The position numbers and the translations under genes were made by a program. Under the pieces are notes generated by a model, which saw only the letters and a program-made list of their open reading frames with translations, searched no databases and had not been told where the DNA came from. A stretch of 26,460 nucleotides of DNA from JAMOBE01 sp039908285. GTDB taxonomy: Bacteria; Pseudomonadota; Alphaproteobacteria; Rhodospirillales; Rhodospirillaceae. The stretch covers positions 1 through 26,460 of the forward strand of contig JAMOBE010000049.1 in the NCBI GenBank assembly GCA_039908285.1. The letters are read 5' to 3'. Each line of letters starts with the position of its first letter. The stretch's first letter is position 1. Of the stretch, positions 7,055-14,852 are shown piece by piece.

Positions 7055-8146
7055 TCAGGACCGCGCAAGCTTTCCGACCGCGAGAAAGGCGTTGAGGATC
7101 ACCTGCCTGCGATCGAGACTGACGGCGTCGGCCCGTGCGAACAGGCGGGTGATCTTTTCCCACACCTCCACCCATTGATCAAGGCCGCCGCCCCGGGTCA
7201 GCCGCGTCATCAGCTCGGCCTCCCCCGGAATCACCTCATCGTACCCCCCTGCCCCGGTCCCCCGCCGCACGAGGCGGGCCAGCCACCAGGTCAGGAGTTC
7301 GCTGAGGGTGTGGAAGGCGGTGCCGTCGTCCCCTCCCTTGGCCACGCGGTCGGCGAAGGCATGAAGGGCGGGCACGTCGATGCGGGGGGCCCCCTTCAGA
7401 ATCCCGATCATGTCGCGGTAGAGGGTCACTCCCCCCTGCCCGGCCAGGTCCAGGGCCCGCCCGATGCTGCCTTCGGCCAGCCCCACCAGCGCCGCCCGGT
7501 CGTCGTCCGGTATGTCGGGCTGGTGACGCCGGATCAGCTCATCGACCAGCGGAGTCGCCAGGGGCTTCAGGGCCAGTCTGCGGCAGCGCGAGCGGATGGT
7601 GGGCAAAAGGGCGCCGGGATTGTGGGCCACCAGCAGCAGAATCGACCGGCGCGGCGGCTCCTCCAGCACCTTGAGCAGGGCGTTGGCGGCGTTGAGGTTC
7701 ATCTCGTCGGCGGCATCGACCACCACCACCCGCCACCCGCCCTCGGCGGGGGTGAGCGCCAGGAAAGCGCCAATCTGGCGAACGTCGTCAACGACGATCT
7801 CGCCCCGCCGACGCTTTCTCTTGTCGTCCCAGCCCCGTTCGACCACCCGCAGATCGGCGTGCCCCCCCGCCTTGACCCGCTGGAACACGGGATGCCCGGG
7901 CGCCAGGTACAGCGAGCGGGCAGGTGCGGGAGCGGCCGGGGCAGCGCCGAACAGTCCCCCCTGCCCTTCTCCGGCCAGAATAAAGCGGGCGAAGCGATGG
8001 GCGAGGGTCGCCTTGCCGATTCCCCGCGGCCCGGTGATGAGCCACGCATGCGCCATCCGCCCCGACCCCCAGGCGGCAAGCAGGTGCGCCTCGGTCTCCT
8101 CATGACCGAACAGATCCGGGGTCTCGCGGGGATGCAGGATGGACAT
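7055..8146 (-). CDS. holB: DNA polymerase III delta prime subunit
   Basis: A 363-residue AAA+ clamp-loader subunit that, with tau/gamma and delta, loads the beta sliding clamp on primed DNA. The N-terminus has the P-loop variant GPRGIGKAT at residues 39-47 after HAWLITG, a Walker-B-like VVVVDAADEMN, NALLKVLEEPP, and the SRC motif in TIRSRCRRLALKPL. No zinc-binding cysteine cluster is visible between the Walker motifs. It lies 38 bases upstream of metG and three bases after the stop of the small membrane protein gene, so it is part of the same operon. In many alphaproteobacteria tmk precedes holB; it does not here. Confidence 0.94.
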   Translation of the reverse strand: MSILHPRETPDLFGHEETEAHLLAAWGSGRMAHAWLITGPRGIGKATLAHRFARFILAGEGQGGLFGAAPAAPAPARSLYLAPGHPVFQRVKAGGHADLRVVERGWDDKRKRRRGEIVVDDVRQIGAFLALTPAEGGWRVVVVDAADEMNLNAANALLKVLEEPPRRSILLLVAHNPGALLPTIRSRCRRLALKPLATPLVDELIRRHQPDIPDDDRAALVGLAEGSIGRALDLAGQGGVTLYRDMIGILKGAPRIDVPALHAFADRVAKGGDDGTAFHTLSELLTWWLARLVRRGTGAGGYDEVIPGEAELMTRLTRGGGLDQWVEVWEKITRLFARADAVSLDRRQVILNAFLAVGKLARS

Positions 8147-8149
8147 GCC

Positions 8150-8494
8150 CTATTGTGACCGACTTGCCGTCAGCCTTTCAACGACGTACCTGACGACGGT
8201 CCACAGCCCCATGGCCAGGACGACCGTCCCGAAGAGCACGAAGAGGCCCGCCATAACGAGCGCGATCCACGACTGCACCTCATTCGGGAGGAGGCGCGCC
8301 AGCCGTTGCGCCGTCGTATGCCCTGACGACCCTGTCGCTCCCTCGGGCATGGTGAGGGTCGCCCAGCCAAGGAGCAGGCCCACCGCAAGGGTGCCGCCGC
8401 CCACCCCGACGCCGAGGTAGAACCCCTCGCGATCGAACTCGGGGCGCCCGCCCTTTTCTCGCGCTATCCTGTTTCGCCTGCGCATGTTACGCAT
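8150..8494 (-). CDS. Small two-helix membrane protein
   Basis: A 114-residue protein that I cannot assign to a family. The N-terminus is strongly basic (MRNMRRRNRIAREKGGR). Two hydrophobic segments follow: about residues 26-49 (GVGVGGGTLAVGLLLGWATL) and about 76-103 (WIALVMAGLFVLFGTVVLAM), with a short polar connector. This predicts an inner-membrane hairpin with cytoplasmic ends. It starts 15 bases after the ParA-like stop and ends three bases before the holB start, so it is probably co-transcribed with both. An in-frame ATG at 8485 is an alternative start; neither has a strong ribosome-binding site. Confidence 0.65.
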   Translation of the reverse strand: MRNMRRRNRIAREKGGRPEFDREGFYLGVGVGGGTLAVGLLLGWATLTMPEGATGSSGHTTAQRLARLLPNEVQSWIALVMAGLFVLFGTVVLAMGLWTVVRYVVERLTASRSQ

Positions 8495-8509
8495 TGTCCA
8501 TGGCCGACA

Positions 8510-9565
8510 TCAATCGATGCTCCGCACGAATTCATCGATATTGGGCTTCTGGCGGTCAAGCTGGGACTGGTTGACAACAACTCGCCTGTTTGAAATTGTC
8601 TTTGTTCCAGCAGTCAGAGAAGACATCGGGATGCCAAGCGCCCCGGACACGGCGGATGCGGAATTGGCATCATTGATTTCCATCTGAAACATTTTGCGAA
8701 ATTCGGCTTGGTTCTTCGGGGCCGATTGACCAGGGTGAATGGAGAATAGCCCGGGATTGCTCATCCAGACGCTCCATATCTCCTTACCGATTTCCGTGAC
8801 GACCGTCTTGAAGGCACTCGCAGACGAATTGTTCATCTGTGTAAGTCGATTGCCGACGTAGCAGTATATTCTTGGTACGGAAAGCCTGAACCTCTCCGAG
8901 TTCAGATAATACTCTGACTGTTGGGCGCCACGTACTCGGGTAATCCCATATATCAATGATAGAACCGCCCTGACCGCTCTCTTCGAAGAGCCATCGGCGG
9001 AAAACGGGATGATCAGACGGTCGGATGCGGACATCGCCAGCTCCGTGTAGATACTGAAGCTGGGATTGCAGTCGATGAACACCGTCGAATCGGCAACGTT
9101 CCACGACGTGCGGACGTCCGATATCAGATCGGAAATCCACGCATGGACAATCCTCCAGGCATCGGTCGGGCCAGGAAAACAGGCGTTGGAAACGCGAGAG
9201 GCCTGAATCTCGAGTTCCTCATCGCCAGTCAATAGAAAAAGGTTGTCTGGAACGCTTTCATTGTATTTGTTAACATTTGTTATGTACGTGCTTCCAGAAC
9301 GAGGACTTACGTATGGACTGCGAATGCGATTCTCAATGTAACCGGCAATCGTCAAGCGAGGATTGCCTACCGAAAAGGACTCGAGATGTTTTTCCCCCGT
9401 CTCCATTCCACCCAGGAACATGCTGGATGAATTCGCCTGAGGGCACATGTCGATGACCAGCACCTTCTGTTCCGGATGTATCCTGGCGTACTCACAGGCA
9501 ATCTGGAAGGTCAGGTAGCTTTTCCCCACTCCTCCCTTGTTGTTCCAAATGGCATAGATGGCCAT
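8510..9565 (-). CDS. Orphan ParA/MinD-type ATPase, likely acquired
   Basis: A 351-residue P-loop ATPase of the ParA/MinD/Soj superfamily. The deviant Walker A KGGVGKS is at residues 10-16 with its signature lysine K10. The A' motif is IDMCPQANSS (38-47), and the Walker-B-like FIDCNPSF is at 163-170. Such ATPases dimerise on ATP and position DNA or protein cargo on the nucleoid or membrane. No parB, helix-turn-helix partner or parS-like cluster is visible, so it is an orphan. Its DNA is markedly poorer in GC than its neighbours: bases 8821-8880 contain 27 G/C of 60, while 10021-10080 contain 39 of 60. It occupies the position upstream of holB where tmk is common. GGGGGAG directly precedes the ATG. 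Plasmid partition, island maintenance or anti-phage roles are possible; the sequence does not choose among them. Confidence 0.85.
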   Translation of the reverse strand: MAIYAIWNNKGGVGKSYLTFQIACEYARIHPEQKVLVIDMCPQANSSSMFLGGMETGEKHLESFSVGNPRLTIAGYIENRIRSPYVSPRSGSTYITNVNKYNESVPDNLFLLTGDEELEIQASRVSNACFPGPTDAWRIVHAWISDLISDVRTSWNVADSTVFIDCNPSFSIYTELAMSASDRLIIPFSADGSSKRAVRAVLSLIYGITRVRGAQQSEYYLNSERFRLSVPRIYCYVGNRLTQMNNSSASAFKTVVTEIGKEIWSVWMSNPGLFSIHPGQSAPKNQAEFRKMFQMEINDANSASAVSGALGIPMSSLTAGTKTISNRRVVVNQSQLDRQKPNIDEFVRSID

Positions 9566-9783
9566 GGCTCCCCCCCAGCAGTCCGACTTTCAACGTGCAC
9601 CCTGCCACGTTTTTCGCACTTACTGGTAAAAAAGTTGGTCGCCGCCGGAGCATCCCGTCATCCTCCGGAGGGGTTGGAGCCCAAATAGGAACGAAGCATT
9701 GTTCCCTGGTGGTCGACATGGTAAGCCTCCCCCGTGGACCTCTCTCCGGAGAATATCATGTGGGGACAGTCAAACATACGGGA

Positions 9784-10287
9784 ATGTCCGTCGAGGCGAC
9801 GGTGATCCGGGTCCTGTTCGTCTGCACGGGCAACATCTGCCGCTCGCCGACGGCTGAGGGAGTGTTCCGCGACCTGGTGATGCGGGCCGGCCTGGACGCC
9901 GTGGTGGAGATCGACTCCGCCGGCATCGGCGCCTGGCATGTCGGCGAGCCTCCCGATCCCCGGGCCATCGCCGCCGCCCGCCGCCGCGCCATCGACCTGA
10001 GCCGCCAGCGGGCTCGCCAGATCACCCGTGGAGACTTCGACCGCTTCGACCTGATCCTGGCCATGGACCGGGGGCACCTGCGCGAGTTGATGGCGCTGTG
10101 TCCCCGCGGGCGGGACGAACGGGTCAAATTGTTTCTCGGCTTTGCCCCCGGCGGCGGCAGCCGCGACGTGCCGGACCCCTATTACGGCGGTCCCAGGGAC
10201 TTCGAGACGGTGCTGGACCTGGTGACCGAGGGAGCGCACGGCCTACTCGACCACATCCGGCGCCAGCTTGCCGATCGCACGACATAA
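9784..10287 (+). CDS. Low-molecular-weight phosphatase (PTP family)
   Basis: A 167-residue cysteine phosphatase with the LMW-PTP active-site loop CTGNICRSP (nucleophile C14, R20) and the general-acid motif DPYYGG near the C-terminus. The family includes protein-tyrosine phosphatases and arsenate reductases. The stop codon directly abuts the start of a fructosamine-3-kinase homologue. That pairing is known from the deglycation literature, where LMW-PTP homologues act as protein-ribulosamine-5-phosphatases, so this is the more likely role. Start choice is open: ATG 9784 has no good ribosome-binding site, while GTG 9802 has GAGG five bases upstream and gives the common IRVLFVCTGN opening. Confidence 0.9.
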   Translation: MSVEATVIRVLFVCTGNICRSPTAEGVFRDLVMRAGLDAVVEIDSAGIGAWHVGEPPDPRAIAAARRRAIDLSRQRARQITRGDFDRFDLILAMDRGHLRELMALCPRGRDERVKLFLGFAPGGGSRDVPDPYYGGPRDFETVLDLVTEGAHGLLDHIRRQLADRTT

Positions 10288-11154
10288 ATGAACGCCGCCG
10301 CCATCGCCGCCGTCGCCACCGTCGAGCGGATCACCGGCAGCAGGGTCGTCGGCCGCTCTCCTTTGAGCGGCGGCTGCGTCGGCGAGGTGTACCGGCTCAG
10401 CCTCGCCAATGGCGATCACGTGGTGGCCAAGGTGGGCCGGCCCGGCAGCGGCCTCGCCATCGAGGGCTATATGCTGGACTACCTGCGCCGGCATGGCCAC
10501 GGCCTACCGGTGCCCGAGGTACTTCACGCCGATGACACACTTCTGGTGATGTCGTGGATCGAGGCCGGTGAGTCACTGTCGCCAGAGGCCGAGGCCCATG
10601 CCGCCGACCTGCTGGCGGCGCTGCACGGGGTGACGGCCGAACGCTATGGCCTCGAGCGCGACACCCTGATCGGCGGCCTGCACCAGCCGAACCCGCCCTC
10701 GCCCCGCTGGGTGCCGTTCTTCGCCGAGCACCGCCTTTTGTACATGGCGCGGGAGGCCCTGGACGCCGGCATGCTGCCGGCCCGGCTGATGTCGCGGGTG
10801 GAGCGCTTCGCCGACCGCCTGGCCGATCTGCTGGAGGAGCCGGAGCGTCCCGCCCTCATCCACGGCGACATGTGGGGCGGCAACGTGCTGTGCCGAAGCG
10901 GGCGGATCGCCGCCTTCATCGATCCGGCGATCTATTACGCCGATGCCGAGATCGAGCTGGCCTTCTCCACGCTGTTCTCCACCTTCGGCGAGCCGTTTTT
11001 CCGCCGCTATGCCGAGTTGCGTCCGATCCGTCCGGGGTTTCACGACGTTCGCCGCGATGTCTACAATCTCTATCCGCTGCTGGTGCACGTCCGCCTGTTC
11101 GGAGGCGGCTACGTCGCCTCGGTGGAGCGGATCCTGGCCCGGTTCGGGGGATAG
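10288..11154 (+). CDS. Fructosamine-3-kinase family (ketosamine kinase)
   Basis: A 288-residue APH-fold kinase. Motifs: a glycine-rich SGGCVGEVYRL loop, VVAKVG with the ATP-binding lysine, the catalytic HGDMWGGNVL (192-201, D194), the metal-binding IDPA (211-214) followed by IYYADAEIELAF, and YNLYPLLVHVRLFGGGY, all characteristic of the FN3K family. Bacterial members mostly phosphorylate ribulosamines and erythrulosamines on protein lysines at C3; the product is unstable and the amine is restored. The ATG follows the phosphatase stop TAA with no gap, so the two are translationally linked. GGLHQPN replaces the more usual GSTPQPN-like segment. Confidence 0.9.
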   Translation: MNAAAIAAVATVERITGSRVVGRSPLSGGCVGEVYRLSLANGDHVVAKVGRPGSGLAIEGYMLDYLRRHGHGLPVPEVLHADDTLLVMSWIEAGESLSPEAEAHAADLLAALHGVTAERYGLERDTLIGGLHQPNPPSPRWVPFFAEHRLLYMAREALDAGMLPARLMSRVERFADRLADLLEEPERPALIHGDMWGGNVLCRSGRIAAFIDPAIYYADAEIELAFSTLFSTFGEPFFRRYAELRPIRPGFHDVRRDVYNLYPLLVHVRLFGGGYVASVERILARFGG

Positions 11155-11164
11155 GGAGGGGCTC

Positions 11165-11872
11165 TCACCCCCTGCTGTGCGAGGCGGAGGCTGCCGGGGT
11201 GAGAACGCGGGGGGAGCCGCTTTCCACGGCCAGGTCGATGAGGCGCAGGAACACGTCCACCTCCTGGGCCCCGGCCACGGCGTAGCTCTCGTTGAAGATG
11301 AAGCAGGGAACCCCGCTCACTCCCAGACGGTGGGAGCGGGTGTTGTCGTTGAACACCTCGGCGATGCCGGCCTCGGAGCGCAGAAAGGTGCGCAAGGCAT
11401 CGGCGTCCAGGTCCAGGTGCCGGGCGATGTCCAGCAGCACGCCGCTGTCGCCGATGTCCCTGCCGTCGATGAAATAGGCCTGGAACAGTGCCTCGACGGC
11501 ATCGGCCTGCCGGCCGTGGGCCTCGGCGAAGCGCACCAGACGGTGGGAGTCGATGGTGGCCGGAGTCCGCTCGATGCGGTCAAAGGCGAAGGAGATGCCG
11601 ACGGCATCGCCGGCGGTCTTCACCGCGCCGAACACCCGCTGCGCCCGATGCTGGCCGCCGAACTTGGCCTCGAGGTAGGCATCGCGCTCGAGGCCGGCCG
11701 GCGGCATGTCGGGATTGAGCAGAAACGGCCGCCAGTACAGTTCTGCGTGGGTGCCGGGCCGGCGGGCCAGGGCCCGGTCCATCCGCCGCTTGCCGACGAA
11801 ACACCACGGGCAGACGGTGTCGAACACGATGTCGATCCGCAGCCTGGGCCGGTCGTGGCGGTGGGTCATCAT
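11165..11872 (-). CDS. DsbA-family oxidoreductase, FrnE-like
   Basis: A 235-residue thioredoxin-fold protein with an inserted helical domain. The active site is CPWC (C21-C24) in the context DTVCPWCFVGKR, and a cis-proline segment GVPCFIFN lies near the C-terminus. No signal peptide is present, so it probably acts in the cytoplasm, unlike true DsbA. FrnE-like members are thiol-disulfide oxidoreductases or isomerases linked to polyketide chemistry or oxidative stress; relatives without the second cysteine are 2-hydroxychromene-2-carboxylate isomerases. It converges with the FN3K gene at a 10-base gap and lies 12 bases after the stop-side of no partner, so it appears monocistronic or follows an outside promoter at about 11875-11885. 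Confidence 0.88.
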   Translation of the reverse strand: MMTHRHDRPRLRIDIVFDTVCPWCFVGKRRMDRALARRPGTHAELYWRPFLLNPDMPPAGLERDAYLEAKFGGQHRAQRVFGAVKTAGDAVGISFAFDRIERTPATIDSHRLVRFAEAHGRQADAVEALFQAYFIDGRDIGDSGVLLDIARHLDLDADALRTFLRSEAGIAEVFNDNTRSHRLGVSGVPCFIFNESYAVAGAQEVDVFLRLIDLAVESGSPRVLTPAASASHSRG

Positions 11873-11884
11873 TGACCAGCCCGT

Positions 11885-13228
11885 CTATTCGAGCTTCTGC
11901 CGCGCGCGGGCGATGATCGTCTCCGGCGTGTCGTCCGGACCCAGCTCGGTGGCGCCCACCTGCAGCCACACCTGCACCACCTCGTACACGTCGGGAACGG
12001 CGAAATCGGTATGGGCCAGCACGCCGGCGATGCGGTTCATCACCACCTGCGCCTCCGACAGAGGGGTGTCGGGCAGCGCCACGCAGAACTCGTAGCCGTC
12101 GATGCGGGCGGTGATGTCCTCCGCCCGCAGCAGATTGTTGATCCACTGGCTGAGCTGGCGCAGAAGGTGGCCCTCGGCCTCCACGCCGAAGCTGGCCCGG
12201 ATGCCGGCGATGCTCGGCAGATAGAACAGCACCACGGAGAGATGCCGGTCCTCGGCCTTGGCCAGGGCGATGCGGTCGGCCAGGTAGGACATCAGGAACG
12301 AGCGGCTGTAGACGTCGCTGAGGGGATCCTGGGACACCGGCGCGAGGGTGGTGGCCAGCGCCTGGCGCAACGCCCAGCGCAGCCGCTGGCGCCGCACCAG
12401 CGGCAGCACCGCCGAGCGCACCACCGGTGGCCGCAGCGGCCGGAACACCACCCGGCTGGCCCCGGCCCGATAGGGCACGGCGCGCTCGATCGGCAGCTCG
12501 GGGTCCATGACGATGACCACCGGCAGATTGAACAGCCTCGCGTTGTTGCGCGTCTGTATGCAAAGATCGATATACGGCCCAGGGTTGGACCCGGCGAACA
12601 GGATGGTCACATCGTAATTGCGGTTGGAGACCATGTCCTCGACCTGGTACAGGTCGGTGGTGGTTGTCACGTCCGCCCCCTCCAGGGACTGGCGCACGAA
12701 CGCGGTTTCCTGATCCGTGCCCACCGCCAGAACCACCGCCGCCGCATCGTCGGCCGGGCCGCCGAGCCGGTCGCGCACGTCGACGCCGAGCGCCCGGGCG
12801 ACGGCTCCGCGCAGACGCAGCTCCGCATACATCGTGGCGATGCGCACCAGCGGCCGCATGCGGGCGAACATCACCGCTTCGTCCAGCGGCAGGACCATCA
12901 GGTCGTCGACACCGATGTCCATGGCCTCCCGGTAGATCTCGTCGCTGCGGGTCTCGGCCAGCAGGAACACGGGGATCTCGGCGAACTCCGGGTGCCCCTT
13001 CAGGGTCCGCGCCAGGCTCATGCCATCGCCGTCGGCCAGCTCGGGACCGATCATCACGATATCCGGCTTGAACCGACGCAACTCCTCAAGGGCCGCTGCG
13101 GCCGAGTGGACCAGTGGACCAAGATAGCTGTTGCGTTGCAGTCTTTCGTGAAAGGTCCTCGCCGACGGACCATCGGCGTAAACGAGGAGGGCGGCGGCGA
13201 AGCGAATCATCTGGTTTGTATCCCCCAT
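11885..13228 (-). CDS. Degenerate REC-REC-GGDEF protein, PopA/PleD-like
   Basis: A 447-residue protein with PleD layout: receiver 1 at about 9-130, receiver 2 at about 162-285 and a GGDEF-type domain at about 300-447. All canonical reactive residues are altered. In receiver 1 the phospho-acceptor position reads VMIGPEL (Gly61 for Asp), and in receiver 2 it reads TILFAGS (Phe211). The GGDEF signature is DGYEF at 377-381, so diguanylate cyclase activity is unlikely. The inhibitory-site motif RxxD is kept as RAED at 368-371, exactly five residues before the signature, as in c-di-GMP-binding enzymes. This combination resembles Caulobacter PopA, a c-di-GMP effector. It is divergent from an intact diguanylate cyclase. 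An in-frame ATG at 13210 preceded by GGGGGA is an alternative start. Confidence 0.85.
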   Translation of the reverse strand: MGDTNQMIRFAAALLVYADGPSARTFHERLQRNSYLGPLVHSAAAALEELRRFKPDIVMIGPELADGDGMSLARTLKGHPEFAEIPVFLLAETRSDEIYREAMDIGVDDLMVLPLDEAVMFARMRPLVRIATMYAELRLRGAVARALGVDVRDRLGGPADDAAAVVLAVGTDQETAFVRQSLEGADVTTTTDLYQVEDMVSNRNYDVTILFAGSNPGPYIDLCIQTRNNARLFNLPVVIVMDPELPIERAVPYRAGASRVVFRPLRPPVVRSAVLPLVRRQRLRWALRQALATTLAPVSQDPLSDVYSRSFLMSYLADRIALAKAEDRHLSVVLFYLPSIAGIRASFGVEAEGHLLRQLSQWINNLLRAEDITARIDGYEFCVALPDTPLSEAQVVMNRIAGVLAHTDFAVPDVYEVVQVWLQVGATELGPDDTPETIIARARQKLE

Positions 13229-13298
13229 GACGACCGGAAACAGTGACGGCCGGAAAGACCATGCCCCGCGAGCGCCGGCCGCGGTCGTTCGCCCACGT

Positions 13299-13341
13299 AT
13301 AATACATGAACCTTTTCCCGCGGCAAGAATGCAGCCGCGGG
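13299..13341 (-). promoter_or_regulatory. Candidate promoter with overlapping inverted repeat
   Basis: Reading on the minus strand, TTGCCG (13326-13321), a 16-base spacer and TATTAT (13304-13299) form a plausible sigma-70-type promoter for the PopA-like gene, about 65 bases before its start. The -35 region overlaps a perfect 8-bp inverted repeat, CCCGCGGC (13317-13324) and GCCGCGGG (13334-13341) with a 9-base loop, which could be an operator. No clear promoter was seen for the divergent cyclase. Confidence 0.4.
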
Positions 13342-13475
13342 AGCCTTGAACCCACGTCGCCGGGCCGTGGCCGACTGGCCTCGCCTGGTGATTTCACACA
13401 ACGCCCATGGAAGTCTCTTGAATACCGCTTCGCAACGGGGAAGAATGGCGTGGGGAATGAAGAAGGGGGTTCGTG

Positions 13476-14834
13476 ATGCTGCCGCGCCTTACGCGACGGG
13501 CGTTCTGGGATTTGGCCGTCTGGATGGTGGGCCTTGGGCTGTGCACCGGCGTCGCCTTTCCCTTTCTGATGCCGGTTCTCGGGTTGCCGTCGGAGACGGT
13601 GATGACCGTGCCGTTCTTCATCGCCACCATCAGTGCCGGCCTGGTGGTGGGCAGCATCAACTTCGGCCTGGTCCAGCTGGTGTTTCGTCCGCGGCTGCGG
13701 CTGTTGTCGACGCGGATGCGATTCATCGAGGACACGGTGCGGGAGGCGACCTTCTTCGGCAACTGGGACAAGATCAACCTGCGCACCTACGAGGTGCCGG
13801 TGGACTCCGAGGACGAGATTGGCGACAGCGCACGGGCCTTCAATCAGCTTGTGCAGACGCTGGGCCGCTCCCACGAGGTGGTGGAGTCGGTCAGCACCTT
13901 TTCCCGGGTCCTGTCGAGTCATCTTGAATTCAAGATGCTGGGCAACCAGGCGCTGGAGCTTTTGCTGCAGCACACCGGGGCCAACGCCGGGGCCATCCTG
14001 GTGGAGACGGTGGGCAACCTGGAGGTCGTCGCCCGGCAGGGCTTCCGCAGCGTGGACGACATCGTCAACAGCGCCCACGTCCGCCACGCCCTGCGCACCA
14101 ACACCCTCCACCGCCTGAGACTGCCCCCGGATCTGGTGCTGGACGGGGTGGTGGTGGACTTCCGCGCCCGCGATGTCATCGTCGCGCCGGTGGAGTTCAA
14201 CGGCAACGCCTTCGGCCTCGTCATCCTGGCGGCCATCGAACCGGTGCAGGGCGACGTCATGCGGCTCCTGTCGCTCTATCTCCAGGGACTCGGCCTCGCC
14301 CTCAACAACGCCATGTCCCACGAGCGGCTGCAGCACATCGCCGCCATCGACCCGCTGACCGGGCTGTACAATCGCCGCTTCGGCATGACCCGCCTCAGCG
14401 AGGAATACGCCCGCGCCCTGCGCCATCGCAGCAAGCTGGCGGTCATGATGTTCGACATCGACTTCTTCAAGAACGTCAACGACACCCACGGCCACATCGT
14501 CGGCGACCGCTATCTGATCCTGGTGGCCCAGGTGGCGAAGCGGGTGATCCGCGAGGGTGACATCCTGGTCCGCTATGGCGGCGAGGAGTTCTACGCCATC
14601 CTTCCCGGAGCCGCGGTCGAGGACGCCCGGGTGATCGGCGAGCGCCTGCGCCACGTGGTGTCCACCAGCAGCGTCACCGACGGCGACCAGTCGGTGAAGA
14701 CCACCGTCAGCATCGGCATCACCTCCTATCCCGAAATGGCCGCGACCAGCGAGGACGCCCTGCTGGAACGCGCCGACGAGGCCCTCTACGCCGCCAAAAG
14801 CGGCGGACGGAACCGGGTGGTGACCCTGTACTGA
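13476..14834 (+). CDS. Membrane-bound GAF-GGDEF diguanylate cyclase
   Basis: A 452-residue diguanylate cyclase that should make c-di-GMP from two GTP. Order: two membrane helices at about 11-36 and 44-70, a HAMP-like linker (about 72-135) containing the conserved-looking EDEIGD, a GAF-type sensory domain (about 145-285), and a GGDEF domain (290-452). The domain has DPLTGLYNRR, FDIDFFKNVNDTHGH and the active signature GGEEF at 368-372. The product-inhibition motif RxxD is present as REGD at 359-362, five residues before the signature. ATG 13476 has a GGGGG run six bases upstream; GTG 13473 is the other option. It is divergent from the PopA-like gene, suggesting a shared regulatory region and a linked signalling role. 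Confidence 0.92.
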   Translation: MLPRLTRRAFWDLAVWMVGLGLCTGVAFPFLMPVLGLPSETVMTVPFFIATISAGLVVGSINFGLVQLVFRPRLRLLSTRMRFIEDTVREATFFGNWDKINLRTYEVPVDSEDEIGDSARAFNQLVQTLGRSHEVVESVSTFSRVLSSHLEFKMLGNQALELLLQHTGANAGAILVETVGNLEVVARQGFRSVDDIVNSAHVRHALRTNTLHRLRLPPDLVLDGVVVDFRARDVIVAPVEFNGNAFGLVILAAIEPVQGDVMRLLSLYLQGLGLALNNAMSHERLQHIAAIDPLTGLYNRRFGMTRLSEEYARALRHRSKLAVMMFDIDFFKNVNDTHGHIVGDRYLILVAQVAKRVIREGDILVRYGGEEFYAILPGAAVEDARVIGERLRHVVSTSSVTDGDQSVKTTVSIGITSYPEMAATSEDALLERADEALYAAKSGGRNRVVTLY

Positions 14835-14852
14835 GGAGATTTCAGGGGAGCG

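Noticed and set aside
9566..9783. An attachment site or direct repeats bounding the ParA gene
   Set aside because: No matching direct repeat was found on the two sides of the AT-rich segment by eye, and no integrase or tRNA is present.
13086..14654. A 522-codon minus-strand open frame
   Set aside because: It is the antisense of the diguanylate cyclase and runs on into the PopA-like gene in another frame; no domain pattern.
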